Source of the DNA: Streptomyces sp. NBC_00377
GTDB lineage: Bacteria > Actinomycetota > Actinomycetes > Streptomycetales > Streptomycetaceae
Length of the DNA: 64,000 bases
Assembly (NCBI RefSeq): GCF_036075115.1
Contig: NZ_CP107958.1
Span: forward strand, 186,001-250,000
Reading direction: 5' to 3'
Part shown: positions 18,329 through 25,981 of the stretch, one piece after another
Numbering within the stretch: the stretch's first letter is position 1
How the letters are laid out: every line of letters begins with the position of its first letter
The notes under the pieces: model-generated
Told to the model about the DNA's origin: nothing
Database searches by the model: none
The model's input: only the letters and a program-made list of their open reading frames with translations
Program-made: the position numbers and the translations under genes

Positions 18329-18771
18329 GCCTCGCCGCCTTCGTCGAGTGTCAGGGCGAGGTGGTGACAGTCGAAGTGGAACCCGTTGCGCAGGTATGAC
18401 CGGTGGGCGGCATGCCGCTGATGTCCGGTATCGAGGTGGAGCTGCTCGCAGCCCTCCGCCCGTGCGATGTCTTTGAGCGCCGTGAGCAGCTGACTGCCCA
18501 GACCGGTGCTCCGCGCGCCCTCGTCCACGACCAGGTCGTCCAGGTAGAGGATCCGGCCCCAGGCCATGGTGGTCAGGACGCGGAAGCCCGCCGCACCCCG
18601 CACCTCGCCGTCCTGGAGCACGTACATGATCCGGTAGCCCTCGGTGCTCTGGGTCTTCCAGCGGGCGAGGAACTCCTCCTCCCCAGCGAGGTGCGGACGC
18701 AGCTGCGCGAACACGGGCCAGCAGCGGCGGAGGGACTCCTCGTCGGCTGCGAACAAGACATCGGCGGGCAT
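18325..18771 (-). CDS. GNAT N-acetyltransferase
   Basis: A 148-residue GNAT enzyme. The acetyl-CoA loop is DEGARSTGLGSQLLTALKDIA, preceded by GRILYLDDLVV, and the C-terminus has AAHRSYLRNGFHFDCHHLAL. ATG 18771 has GGAG upstream. It lies between the methyltransferase and the N-hydroxylase, with its end overlapping the latter. Acetylation of a hydrazine or amine intermediate (protecting it as in fosfazinomycin-type pathways) or of the final product is plausible; the substrate cannot be read from sequence. Confidence 0.85.
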   Translation of the reverse strand: MPADVLFAADEESLRRCWPVFAQLRPHLAGEEEFLARWKTQSTEGYRIMYVLQDGEVRGAAGFRVLTTMAWGRILYLDDLVVDEGARSTGLGSQLLTALKDIARAEGCEQLHLDTGHQRHAAHRSYLRNGFHFDCHHLALTLDEGGEA

Positions 18772-18809
18772 GAGCGGCTCCAGGTCGGGAGGAGAGGAGG
18801 GAGGGTTGG

Positions 18810-19541
18810 TCAACCGAGGCTGACGGTCAGGCAGAGGCCGACTCTGTTCGTGGCCTCGCTGAGGACCGTGATGCCGCATGCGGCGCAGAGCTCGGCCAGG
18901 GCCTGCGGGGTGAAGGACCGGGACTGGAAAGTGTTCCGCGAGCGGAAGACGACTCCACCGTCGACGTCCTGGTATTCCTGCAACGGGGTTATGCCGCAGG
19001 CGGTGTAGTAGTCCCGGCGCAGGTCTGTGGCGGCTGCGGAGGCGGTGAACACGGACAGGACGGCCACTCCCCCGCCCTGCTTGATGCCCTTCAGCAGCAG
19101 CTCCGGAGAGGGGAAGTTGCCCAGCAGGTTGAAGGGGAGCAGCAGCAGGGGACGGCCTCCGGTGACGGAGCCGATCCAGTCGGCGCACTGCATGGCGTCG
19201 CCCACCTGCGCCCGGGCCCGGTCGCCGAGGCCCTCCTCGGCGATGCGGTGGCGGACCTGCTCCACCGCGATGGCGTTGATGTCGATGCCCAGGTATTCGA
19301 CGCCCGCGGCACGGGCGACCTCCAGGGAGCGGCCGTCGTAGCAGCCGAATTCGACGAGGGTCGAGCAGGCGTAACGCGAGAGCGCCTCCAGCACCGCGAG
19401 GCTTTCCATTTGAATGAAGGGGAGCATCTCGTCGGGGAAATGCGCGGCCCGCATGATGGCGGACGCTCCGGAGTCCCGGTAGAAGGCGAGGTTACCCGGC
19501 CCGGTGACTCCGCTGGGTGAGCTAAGGCTGGAGGGGGTCAC
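18810..19541 (-). CDS. Class I SAM-dependent methyltransferase
   Basis: A 243-residue methyltransferase. Motif I is TLVEFGCYDGRSLEVA (about 61-76), with the ribose-binding acid Asp87 in YLGIDIN, then RAQVGDAMQCADW and a motif IV-like LLLLPFNLLGNF. GTG 19541 lies one base after the stop of the oxidase gene and has GGAG eight bases upstream. Placed between the oxidase and N-hydroxylase genes of a hydrazine-type set, an N-methylation of the hydrazine (as in N-methylhydrazinoacetic acid of negamycin) is an attractive hypothesis. O- or C-methylation is not excluded. Confidence 0.8.
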   Translation of the reverse strand: MTPSSLSSPSGVTGPGNLAFYRDSGASAIMRAAHFPDEMLPFIQMESLAVLEALSRYACSTLVEFGCYDGRSLEVARAAGVEYLGIDINAIAVEQVRHRIAEEGLGDRARAQVGDAMQCADWIGSVTGGRPLLLLPFNLLGNFPSPELLLKGIKQGGGVAVLSVFTASAAATDLRRDYYTACGITPLQEYQDVDGGVVFRSRNTFQSRSFTPQALAELCAACGITVLSEATNRVGLCLTVSLG

Positions 19542-19542
19542 G

Positions 19543-20595
19543 CTAGTTCTCCTGTCGGTGCCGAAGGATCGCTTTGGCTGTGTGTTCGGCCATGCCGGCC
19601 GCCAGCCGTATACCGGACCCGTGCAAGCCGGTGACGGCGAACAGGTCGCCCGCGGCGTCGAGCGGCACCAGGTGCGGGGTGGCGTCCCGCGTGTAGGTGT
19701 CGGCGAAGACCCTGGTGCGGGTCAGCCGCCAGGTGCCGGGGCCCGCGACCACGTCGAGGAACCCGGCCGCGCGAGCAAGGACCTCGTCGGGCAGCTCGCT
19801 CTCGGCGGGCGTCACGTCCCACACGTCGTGCTTGATGCTCATGGCGAACTCGCCGTCCGCGACCGGGAAGAGGAAGATCCCGTCCTCAGCCGAGCCCACC
19901 CCGTGCTGGACGGCGGCCCGGCCGGAGAGGGCGACGCGCAGCCCGAAGACCCGCTTGGTCCGCACGTCGAAGCCGGACGGCCAGTGCGCGGAGTCCGCCA
20001 CGAATCCGGGGAGCCAGGCGCCGAGGGCCAGGACGCATTGGTCAGCCCGCCACTGTCGACCGTCGGCCGTGACGGCGGCCAGCGCCCCGTCCGGCCGCGG
20101 CTCAGCCCGCTCCACCCGTGCGTGGTGCACGAGGCGGACACCGGGCCGTGCGGCCAGACGGTCCAGGAGCACGGCGCACAGGAGGGCGGGGTCGATGACA
20201 TGGGCCTGCCCGGCCAGCGCCCGCGTGCCGGGCGGCAGCCGCCAGGCCCCGTCGGCTTGCTCGGGCACCGGCCGTACCGGGCCGAGCAGCGCGTCCTGGA
20301 GGTGCGCGGCAGCCTCCGGGCCGCGGACCAGCCAGGTGAAGGGCAGCGGAGTCCGCGGGAGCGTGGCCGTGTCGAGTTCGTTCCACCAGCGCCGGCCCGA
20401 GCGGACCAGGTCGCGGTGGAACGGCGTGTGCGCGTAGGGGATGTCCACGGCGCCCGCGTAGCCCGTCGCCCCGGATGCCCAGTCGTGCTGTTCCAGCACG
20501 GTCACCTCGAGGCCGGGGTCTCGGCGGGTCAGGGAGTCGGCCAGGGTCAGGCCGACGACTCCCCCGCCGACGATGACGACGTCCTGACGGCTCAC
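19543..20595 (-). CDS. FAD-dependent glycine/D-amino-acid oxidase-like enzyme
   Basis: A 350-residue DAO-superfamily flavoenzyme. It begins SRQDVVIVGGGVVGLTLADSL (Gly10, Gly12, Gly15), has the ASGATGYAGAVDIPY FAD contact and ends with VTGLHGSGIRLAAGMAEHTA. In triacsin-type hydrazine pathways a related oxidase cleaves the lysyl C-N bond of the N6-(carboxymethylamino)lysine intermediate, freeing hydrazinoacetate. GTG 20595 overlaps the cupin stop (GTGA), giving the tightly coupled order MetRS-like, cupin, oxidase. Function in this cluster is inferred from that neighbourhood. Confidence 0.82.
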   Translation of the reverse strand: MSRQDVVIVGGGVVGLTLADSLTRRDPGLEVTVLEQHDWASGATGYAGAVDIPYAHTPFHRDLVRSGRRWWNELDTATLPRTPLPFTWLVRGPEAAAHLQDALLGPVRPVPEQADGAWRLPPGTRALAGQAHVIDPALLCAVLLDRLAARPGVRLVHHARVERAEPRPDGALAAVTADGRQWRADQCVLALGAWLPGFVADSAHWPSGFDVRTKRVFGLRVALSGRAAVQHGVGSAEDGIFLFPVADGEFAMSIKHDVWDVTPAESELPDEVLARAAGFLDVVAGPGTWRLTRTRVFADTYTRDATPHLVPLDAAGDLFAVTGLHGSGIRLAAGMAEHTAKAILRHRQEN

Positions 20596-20897
20596 AGTCT
20601 CTTCCACCACATGCCCAGGACGACGAGATCGCTGGGGCCGGTGTTGGTGATGGTGTGCTCCGTGTCCGGCGGTGCGACGACCCGGGCCCCGGGGATCAGC
20701 CCGATGCGCCTGCCGTCAATCGTGCAGTGCCCTTCACCGGACTGGACCATCCACGTCTCCTCGCTGGCATGCCGGTGGGGCTCGGTGGACACCCCCGGCC
20801 GCACCGCGAACACCATCGCCCCGTAGGCGAGGCCGTCCTGTTCGGTCTCGATCTCACCGGAGATCACGACGTAGTCCAAGGCTCTGTTTCCTCTCAC
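20592..20897 (-). CDS. Small stand-alone cupin, predicted N-N bond-forming partner
   Basis: A 101-residue single-domain cupin. Both motifs are complete: PGVSTEPHRHASEETW gives metal ligands His41, His43 and Glu47, and GARVVAPPDTEHTITN gives His81. GTG 20897 overlaps the MetRS-like stop by four bases; a TTG seven codons further in has a GAGAGG site and is an alternative start. In Spb40 and Tri28 a cupin is fused to a MetRS-like domain and rearranges the ester of N6-hydroxylysine and an amino acid into a hydrazine. Here the same two activities appear as adjacent coupled genes. Function is inferred from context. Confidence 0.8.
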   Translation of the reverse strand: MRGNRALDYVVISGEIETEQDGLAYGAMVFAVRPGVSTEPHRHASEETWMVQSGEGHCTIDGRRIGLIPGARVVAPPDTEHTITNTGPSDLVVLGMWWKRL

Positions 20898-22549
20898 GAA
20901 CGCAGCGTGGCCGGGAGGCACGCGTTCAGCTCGGTGCGGGTCAGGGTCCGCAGCCCGGGCAGCTCCCGGGTCAGCTTCACCGGCCGTCGGCCGTCGGACA
21001 GCGCGGCCACGTCCGGGCGGCCGCTGAGGCCCGCGGCTTCCCACACGCGCTGCGCCATGGAGGGCATGATCGGTTCCGCGAGCAGCGCGAAGCCGAGCAG
21101 CCAGGCGGCCGCCGACTCCTCAGTGGCGGTGTACGCGGGGGCGCAGGCGATCCAGTTCTCGACGCACGTCCAGGCGGCGGTCAGGTTGAAGGTGTCCGGG
21201 TCGAGCACGTCGGTCTGGTGCTCCAGCGTCCGGACCAGCGAGCGCAGGACGTCCGGGGAGGGCGCGGTGGCGGCGTCCGGTCCGATCCGCTCGGCCACCG
21301 CCCTCAGCGCCGAGGTCACCCGGGCCCCGACCTCGTTGTGGAACGACAGGAACTCGTCGGCCTGGAAGGCGGCCCTGGCGAACTCGGGGTTGCGAAGGCA
21401 GAGGTAGGCTCGGGTGAGGTCCGGCTCGGCCCGGCCGAGGGCGACGATGTCGCCGCCCCAGACGACGTGGCCGCGGCTGGTGGAGAACTTGCTGCCTTCC
21501 AGGTCGTAGAAGTAGTTCACCAGCAGGGAGTCAACGGGCTTGTAGGTGCTCTGCCCGAGCGCGCAGCCGACCGCGCCGACCATGAAGGGAACGGCGTTGT
21601 CGATGCCGAACGAGATGACCGTGCGGACCTCCGACGCATGGTGGAACGGGTTCAGCTTGGCGCCGGTGATCTCCTTGTAGCGCTCCCCGGCGAGCAGGTG
21701 ACAGCCGATCAGCAGCGCGGAGTACGAGAAGATCACCTGCCCGGGGGACACACCGTCCTCCTCCCAGGGAATGCCCCAGGGACTCGGCACGGTGAGCCGG
21801 ATCGTCGCGCCGTTAGCCCGTACGTACCGGTCGGCTATCGCCAGGAAGTCGGGCCGCTTGCACACTTCCCGCAACCGCTCCCGGAGGCCCCCGGGGCCGC
21901 CGGGCAGGTCCAGGTAGAGCGAGCTGATCTCGTCGAACCGCAGGACGCCCTCGAAGTGAGCGGTCGCCGGGTCGATCATCTCGGACGGCGAGAAGTGGCC
22001 TCCGCAGGATTCGCAGAAGAAGCCGACAAGCGGCTGCTCGCACTGCGGGCACCGGCCCTTCAGCCAGCCGCTGACCACGGGCTCGTCGACGCGGGGGCGC
22101 AGCGAGCTGCTGTGCGCGCCGACCTGCTCGGAGTCGAGCACCGGCATGGGCTCGGAGCGCGCCACCGCACTGCCCTGCGCCACGATTTCCGCCAGGAAGT
22201 CCCGGTTGACCTCGGTGTACCGCTCGGCCCAGTCCTCGTCGAGCGGGTTGATCAGGTCGTCGTAGGCAATGTCCAGCGCGGCCAGGTCGTTCCTGATGAG
22301 GTGGTAGTTGCCGTTCGCCACTTGTTCCGGTGCCACACCGTCTTGGTGCGCGCGGACCAGGACGTGCGACTCGTGAGCGTCGCTCACGGAGATCATCGTC
22401 GCCCGGCCGCCGCCGCGCAGGATGTGCCGGCGGAGCACGTCCATCTTCAGCAGGGGGCCCGCGATGTGGCCCAGGTGCGCCCGCCCGTTGGGGACCAGGC
22501 ACACCGGGGTGAGGAAATATTCTTGTCCGTCGAGAGAAATGTGACCCAT
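20894..22549 (-). CDS. Methionyl-tRNA-synthetase-like protein of hydrazine biosynthesis
   Basis: A 551-residue class I synthetase paralogue. It has the HIGH-type motif HLGH (25-28) after LTPVCLVPNGRA, a zinc-knuckle insertion CPQC...CESC (around 190-206), and a KMSKS-type loop EGSKFSTSRG. The C-terminal helical part resembles a MetRS anticodon domain. Within an N-hydroxylase/cupin/oxidase block it is best read as the enzyme that adenylates an amino acid (glycine in Spb40/Tri28) and esterifies it to N6-hydroxylysine, not a housekeeping MetRS. It could also be a resistant MetRS copy, but the adjoining cupin argues against that. Confidence 0.85.
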   Translation of the reverse strand: MGHISLDGQEYFLTPVCLVPNGRAHLGHIAGPLLKMDVLRRHILRGGGRATMISVSDAHESHVLVRAHQDGVAPEQVANGNYHLIRNDLAALDIAYDDLINPLDEDWAERYTEVNRDFLAEIVAQGSAVARSEPMPVLDSEQVGAHSSSLRPRVDEPVVSGWLKGRCPQCEQPLVGFFCESCGGHFSPSEMIDPATAHFEGVLRFDEISSLYLDLPGGPGGLRERLREVCKRPDFLAIADRYVRANGATIRLTVPSPWGIPWEEDGVSPGQVIFSYSALLIGCHLLAGERYKEITGAKLNPFHHASEVRTVISFGIDNAVPFMVGAVGCALGQSTYKPVDSLLVNYFYDLEGSKFSTSRGHVVWGGDIVALGRAEPDLTRAYLCLRNPEFARAAFQADEFLSFHNEVGARVTSALRAVAERIGPDAATAPSPDVLRSLVRTLEHQTDVLDPDTFNLTAAWTCVENWIACAPAYTATEESAAAWLLGFALLAEPIMPSMAQRVWEAAGLSGRPDVAALSDGRRPVKLTRELPGLRTLTRTELNACLPATLRS

Positions 22550-22555
22550 GTCCAG

Positions 22556-23302
22556 CTACCTCAAGGCTTTCGAAGATCGTCGTAGAGGTGTTTCACCGGT
22601 CCGATGGCGGGCGAAATCCGGGCCCGTCGGCACCGCGTGACCGCCGTCGAGGACGTCCGGCCACTCCGGCAGGACGCCGTCCCTGGCGACGAGGGCGAAC
22701 GCCACGCGCCCCGAAGCGCCGTACACCGCGAGGCCGGTGACCGTCCGACCTCCGGCGGTGAGATCCGTGGGAGCCGGGCCGGCGAAGCCCAGGACGTCCA
22801 CGCAGAATCCCGCGTAGCGTTCCAGCACGTCGGGGTCCAGGTGCAGGACGAAGCAGTCGAGCGCGTCCCCGCGTTCCGCAGGCTCGGGTCGCCCCGCGGA
22901 CGGAACCCACGCCCGCCCGGACGGCAGGGCGCGGGGGTCCTGTCCGGCCAGGGGCAGCAGCGTGTGGACGACCTCCCCGATGCCCGAGAGGACCGGGTCG
23001 CCCTGGGCCGAGTACGTGACCGTAGCACCGGCAGCCAGCGCGGCGTCCCGGATCGTGGCCACGTCATCGCACAGGACGGCGATGTCCGCTATACCCTCCC
23101 CGTACCGCGACACGAAGCCGCGCGTCGCCCAGCCCGACGTGACCACCAGGCGGATATCACCGCGGTCCAGCAGCACGGAGCTCCGGTCCACTCCGACGGA
23201 GTCCGCCACCCGCTCGTAGCCGAGGGCCGAGACGAGGTGGTGGACCGGGGGGATCTTGTCCTTCGTGTACAGCTCGACATGCGACAGTTCTCGCACGGTC
23301 AT
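22556..23302 (-). CDS. VOC-superfamily protein, HPPD/hydroxymandelate-synthase-like but short
   Basis: A 248-residue protein with two VOC modules. The first starts LSHVELYTKDKIPPVHHLVSALGY, as in 4-hydroxyphenylpyruvate dioxygenase or hydroxymandelate synthase. The second starts ALDCFVLHLDPDVLERYAGFC, where a metal-binding His would be usual and Cys is present. The protein ends before the C-terminal metal ligands of HPPD. It is therefore unlikely to be a standard dioxygenase and might bind or rearrange an intermediate or act in resistance. It lies seven bases before the MetRS-like gene. Confidence 0.65.
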   Translation of the reverse strand: MTVRELSHVELYTKDKIPPVHHLVSALGYERVADSVGVDRSSVLLDRGDIRLVVTSGWATRGFVSRYGEGIADIAVLCDDVATIRDAALAAGATVTYSAQGDPVLSGIGEVVHTLLPLAGQDPRALPSGRAWVPSAGRPEPAERGDALDCFVLHLDPDVLERYAGFCVDVLGFAGPAPTDLTAGGRTVTGLAVYGASGRVAFALVARDGVLPEWPDVLDGGHAVPTGPDFARHRTGETPLRRSSKALR

Positions 23303-23345
23303 GAGGTGTTACTCCTTGCAGAGCCTGCTCGACGCGTCCGCGTGG

Positions 23346-24671
23346 TCACTGCGCGACCTGCTGCGCGGCGGCGTAGTCGCGTTCGCGTTCGATCTCGGTG
23401 GTCGTCTGGGCGATGCGGCTAGTGGTCCGGCGCAGGAGCGGCGGCGCCATGACCGAGGTGACCACCGCGACGAGGACGACGATGGTGTACGAAGCGGTGT
23501 TGAGCACGCCGATGCTCAGGCCGACCGAAGCCAGGACGATCTCCACGACGCCCCGCGCGTTCAGACCGGCGCCGATGGCCAGGGACTCGTCGTGGTCCAG
23601 CTTGCCCATCCGGGCTCCGGCGTAGCCGCCCACGAGCTTCGCTCCGACGGCGACCGCCAGCGTGATCAGCCCGGCCCCGAGCACCGAGAGGTCCTTCAGC
23701 GCCGACAGGTCGACCTGGAGTCCAGCGGTCGCGAGGAACAGCGGCGCGAGGACCGCCATGACGAACGGCCGCAGGGCCTCGAGGAATCGGCGGCTTCCCG
23801 GCCCCAGGGAGCCGATGACGATGCCGCACAGGAACGCTCCGAGGATGGGCTCCATCTTCAGGGCGTGCGTCCCGGCCGCGGACAGCACGATCAATACCAC
23901 GACGGCCGCGATGCCCAGATCCCCCTGGTTCGCGGAACGCTCGATCGGGCGCAGCAGCCGTCCGATCAGCGGCCGGGCGAGAAACACCGTCACGGCCAGC
24001 ACGATCAGCAGGTAGGCGACGGACTCGGCCACCACGCCGAGCCGGAAGCCCGCCGTCGCCATGGCCGAGACGATCGACAGCAACAGCCAGCCCAGGATGT
24101 CACTGACCGCGGCCGCGCCGATGATGACCTGGCCGACGTTGCGGTGCAGGAGCCTCATGTCCATCAGGGTCTTCGCGATCACCGGGAGCGCGCTGACCGC
24201 GATGGCCACGCCGATGAAGAGGGCGAAGGTGGGTCGGTCGCCGTCCTCACCCATCACCGATCCCGGGAGCAGGAAGCCCAGTCCGACGCCGAGCGCCAAT
24301 GGAAGGAGCACGCTGCCCGCGCTGACCCAGCCGATGGCCACGCGCTTGCGGCTCAGCAGGCCCAAGTCGATGTGAGCACCGGTGATGCCGACCAGGAGTA
24401 GCACTCCCAACTGCGAGATCGCACCGAGAAGATGCATCTGCTCCGGGTTCCTGGGCAGCAGCCAGTCGGACACGGCGGGGGCGACATTCCCAAGCAAGGA
24501 AGGGCCCGCCACCATGCCGGCGAGCAGCTCGCCGACCACCGCGGGAAGGCCAAGGCGCAGTGCCAGCCGTCCGAGGCCGGTCGCGAGGATCAGAAGGGCA
24601 CCGACTTGTGTGAGCAGCACGAGCAGCTGTTCGTGGCCAATACCGGGTACGGGCGCCGTGGCCAGCACCAT
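23346..24671 (-). CDS. CPA2-type monovalent cation:proton antiporter
   Basis: A 441-residue multi-pass protein of the Kef/Na+-H+ exchanger fold, with about a dozen helices. Family features are LPAVVGELLAGMVAGPSLLG, the transport-site helix AAAVSDILGWLLL, and VGLNARG-like GAGLNARGVVEIVLASVG. It ends in a short charged tail (TTTEIERERDYAAAQQVAQ) with no TrkA domain. It lies 44 bases beyond the VOC gene within the operon. Similar antiporters occur in antibiotic clusters as export or resistance proteins; the substrate here may be the product or a cation. Confidence 0.85.
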   Translation of the reverse strand: MVLATAPVPGIGHEQLLVLLTQVGALLILATGLGRLALRLGLPAVVGELLAGMVAGPSLLGNVAPAVSDWLLPRNPEQMHLLGAISQLGVLLLVGITGAHIDLGLLSRKRVAIGWVSAGSVLLPLALGVGLGFLLPGSVMGEDGDRPTFALFIGVAIAVSALPVIAKTLMDMRLLHRNVGQVIIGAAAVSDILGWLLLSIVSAMATAGFRLGVVAESVAYLLIVLAVTVFLARPLIGRLLRPIERSANQGDLGIAAVVVLIVLSAAGTHALKMEPILGAFLCGIVIGSLGPGSRRFLEALRPFVMAVLAPLFLATAGLQVDLSALKDLSVLGAGLITLAVAVGAKLVGGYAGARMGKLDHDESLAIGAGLNARGVVEIVLASVGLSIGVLNTASYTIVVLVAVVTSVMAPPLLRRTTSRIAQTTTEIERERDYAAAQQVAQ

Positions 24672-24717
24672 CTGGTTCCTTTCTCTGCCGGCCCCCAGGG
24701 GCCGGCGACCTCGCCGG

Positions 24718-25953
24718 TCAGCGGGTGTAGAGGCCTTCTTCTTCCATGGCGCGCAGGGCGCGGTAGTCGCGCTCGATGTCCCGCGGGTCCTCGGCAGCCA
24801 GGAAGACGTATCCGGGCGAATTGATCAGATCGCTGGTGTCGGGGACGTAGTGGCCCACGACGGCCCCGTGCGAGAGGTGGACCAGTGTGGGCAGCGCCCG
24901 CACTCGTTCCGTCCAGTCCAGCGACTTGACGATGCCCGCCGAGGGGTTGATCAGGGCGACGTTGCGCAGCGCCCCGGCCCACGTGACGGACGCGTCGTCG
25001 AAGGCGCCCAGCCGTGCCGGGTCCATCAGGGTGTCGGCCAGCAGGCCGGTCTGCGACGTGCCCGCGTAGCGCTCCACCACCTCGGGCGCGGTGCCGCCGC
25101 CGAGCCGGGCGCCGGTCTCGATGAGGACCGGGCCTCGCTCGGTCAGCATCACCTCGGTGTGGGCCGCCCCGGACACGACGCCCAGGGCGTCGAGGGCCTC
25201 GGTGACGAAGCCGCGCAGGACCGCCGCTTCGGCGGAGCCGACCGGCACCGGCTCCTCGTAGTCGTAGACGGGGTAGCCGACACTGCCGGTCCGTTTGGTG
25301 TACCGCCACAGTTCGGCGAAGCGGTGGACTCCGTCGTGCGAGACGGTGTTGGCGTAGTACTCGACGCCGTACACCCGCTCTTGGACCAGGACCGCGGTGT
25401 TGGGCTGTCCGAAGAGGTTGTCGGAGGCGAGGACGGACTTGCACGCATCGCGCACCTCCTGCACGGTCCCGCAGAACCGCACGTTGTCGGTGCCAGCGCT
25501 GTTCGGCGGCTTGACCACAGCCGCGGTCAGGCCGCTCGCCGCGAACCACGCCGCGGCCTCGTCCGCATCGGCGACCGCCGTTCCTCGCGGCACGGCCACT
25601 CCCGCGGCCGCCGCCCTTTCGGCCATCACCTTCTTGTCGCGCCGGGCCGGGAGCGTCTCGTAGCGGTTGCCCGGCAGCCCCATGAGGTGGCTGAGGGTGT
25701 CGGCGACGATCACGCCCGACTCGGTGCCCGCCACGACCCGGTCCACGCCCAGTCCGGCGAGCTGCCGGGCGAGCGGGACGAGGTCCCCGCTGCCGTCCAG
25801 CAGGACTTCGTAGTCGTCGGCGCGGAAGCCGCGGGTGAAGTACTCCGCCATCTGCGGGGAGGACTGCACGTGCACGCAGACGCTGCCGCGGGCACGGAGT
25901 GCGGAGACGAGAGCGCGGCCCGTCGAATGGCCGTCGATCACTGCGATCTTCAT
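24718..25953 (-). CDS. ATP-grasp ligase (second in the cluster)
   Basis: A 411-residue L-amino-acid-ligase-type ATP-grasp enzyme. It starts MKIAVIDGHSTGRALVSAL and has LTAAVVKPPNSAGTDNVRFC (ATP lysine and glycine-rich loop), VLVQERVYGVEYYANTV, and the metal site PVLIETGARLGGGTAPEVV. ATG 25953 has GAAGGA seven bases upstream. It follows the permuted-type ligase by 28 bases. Together these should build one or two amide or hydrazide bonds. It resembles enzymes of the BacD class; substrates cannot be assigned. Confidence 0.85.
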   Translation of the reverse strand: MKIAVIDGHSTGRALVSALRARGSVCVHVQSSPQMAEYFTRGFRADDYEVLLDGSGDLVPLARQLAGLGVDRVVAGTESGVIVADTLSHLMGLPGNRYETLPARRDKKVMAERAAAAGVAVPRGTAVADADEAAAWFAASGLTAAVVKPPNSAGTDNVRFCGTVQEVRDACKSVLASDNLFGQPNTAVLVQERVYGVEYYANTVSHDGVHRFAELWRYTKRTGSVGYPVYDYEEPVPVGSAEAAVLRGFVTEALDALGVVSGAAHTEVMLTERGPVLIETGARLGGGTAPEVVERYAGTSQTGLLADTLMDPARLGAFDDASVTWAGALRNVALINPSAGIVKSLDWTERVRALPTLVHLSHGAVVGHYVPDTSDLINSPGYVFLAAEDPRDIERDYRALRAMEEEGLYTR

Positions 25954-25981
25954 CAGTACGTCCTTCTCGGTCTTTCGCGGG

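Noticed and set aside
20894..22549. Housekeeping or antibiotic-resistant methionyl-tRNA synthetase
   Set aside because: It is embedded and coupled with a cupin and an oxidase beside an N-hydroxylase, which fits hydrazine biosynthesis better, although sequence alone does not exclude it.
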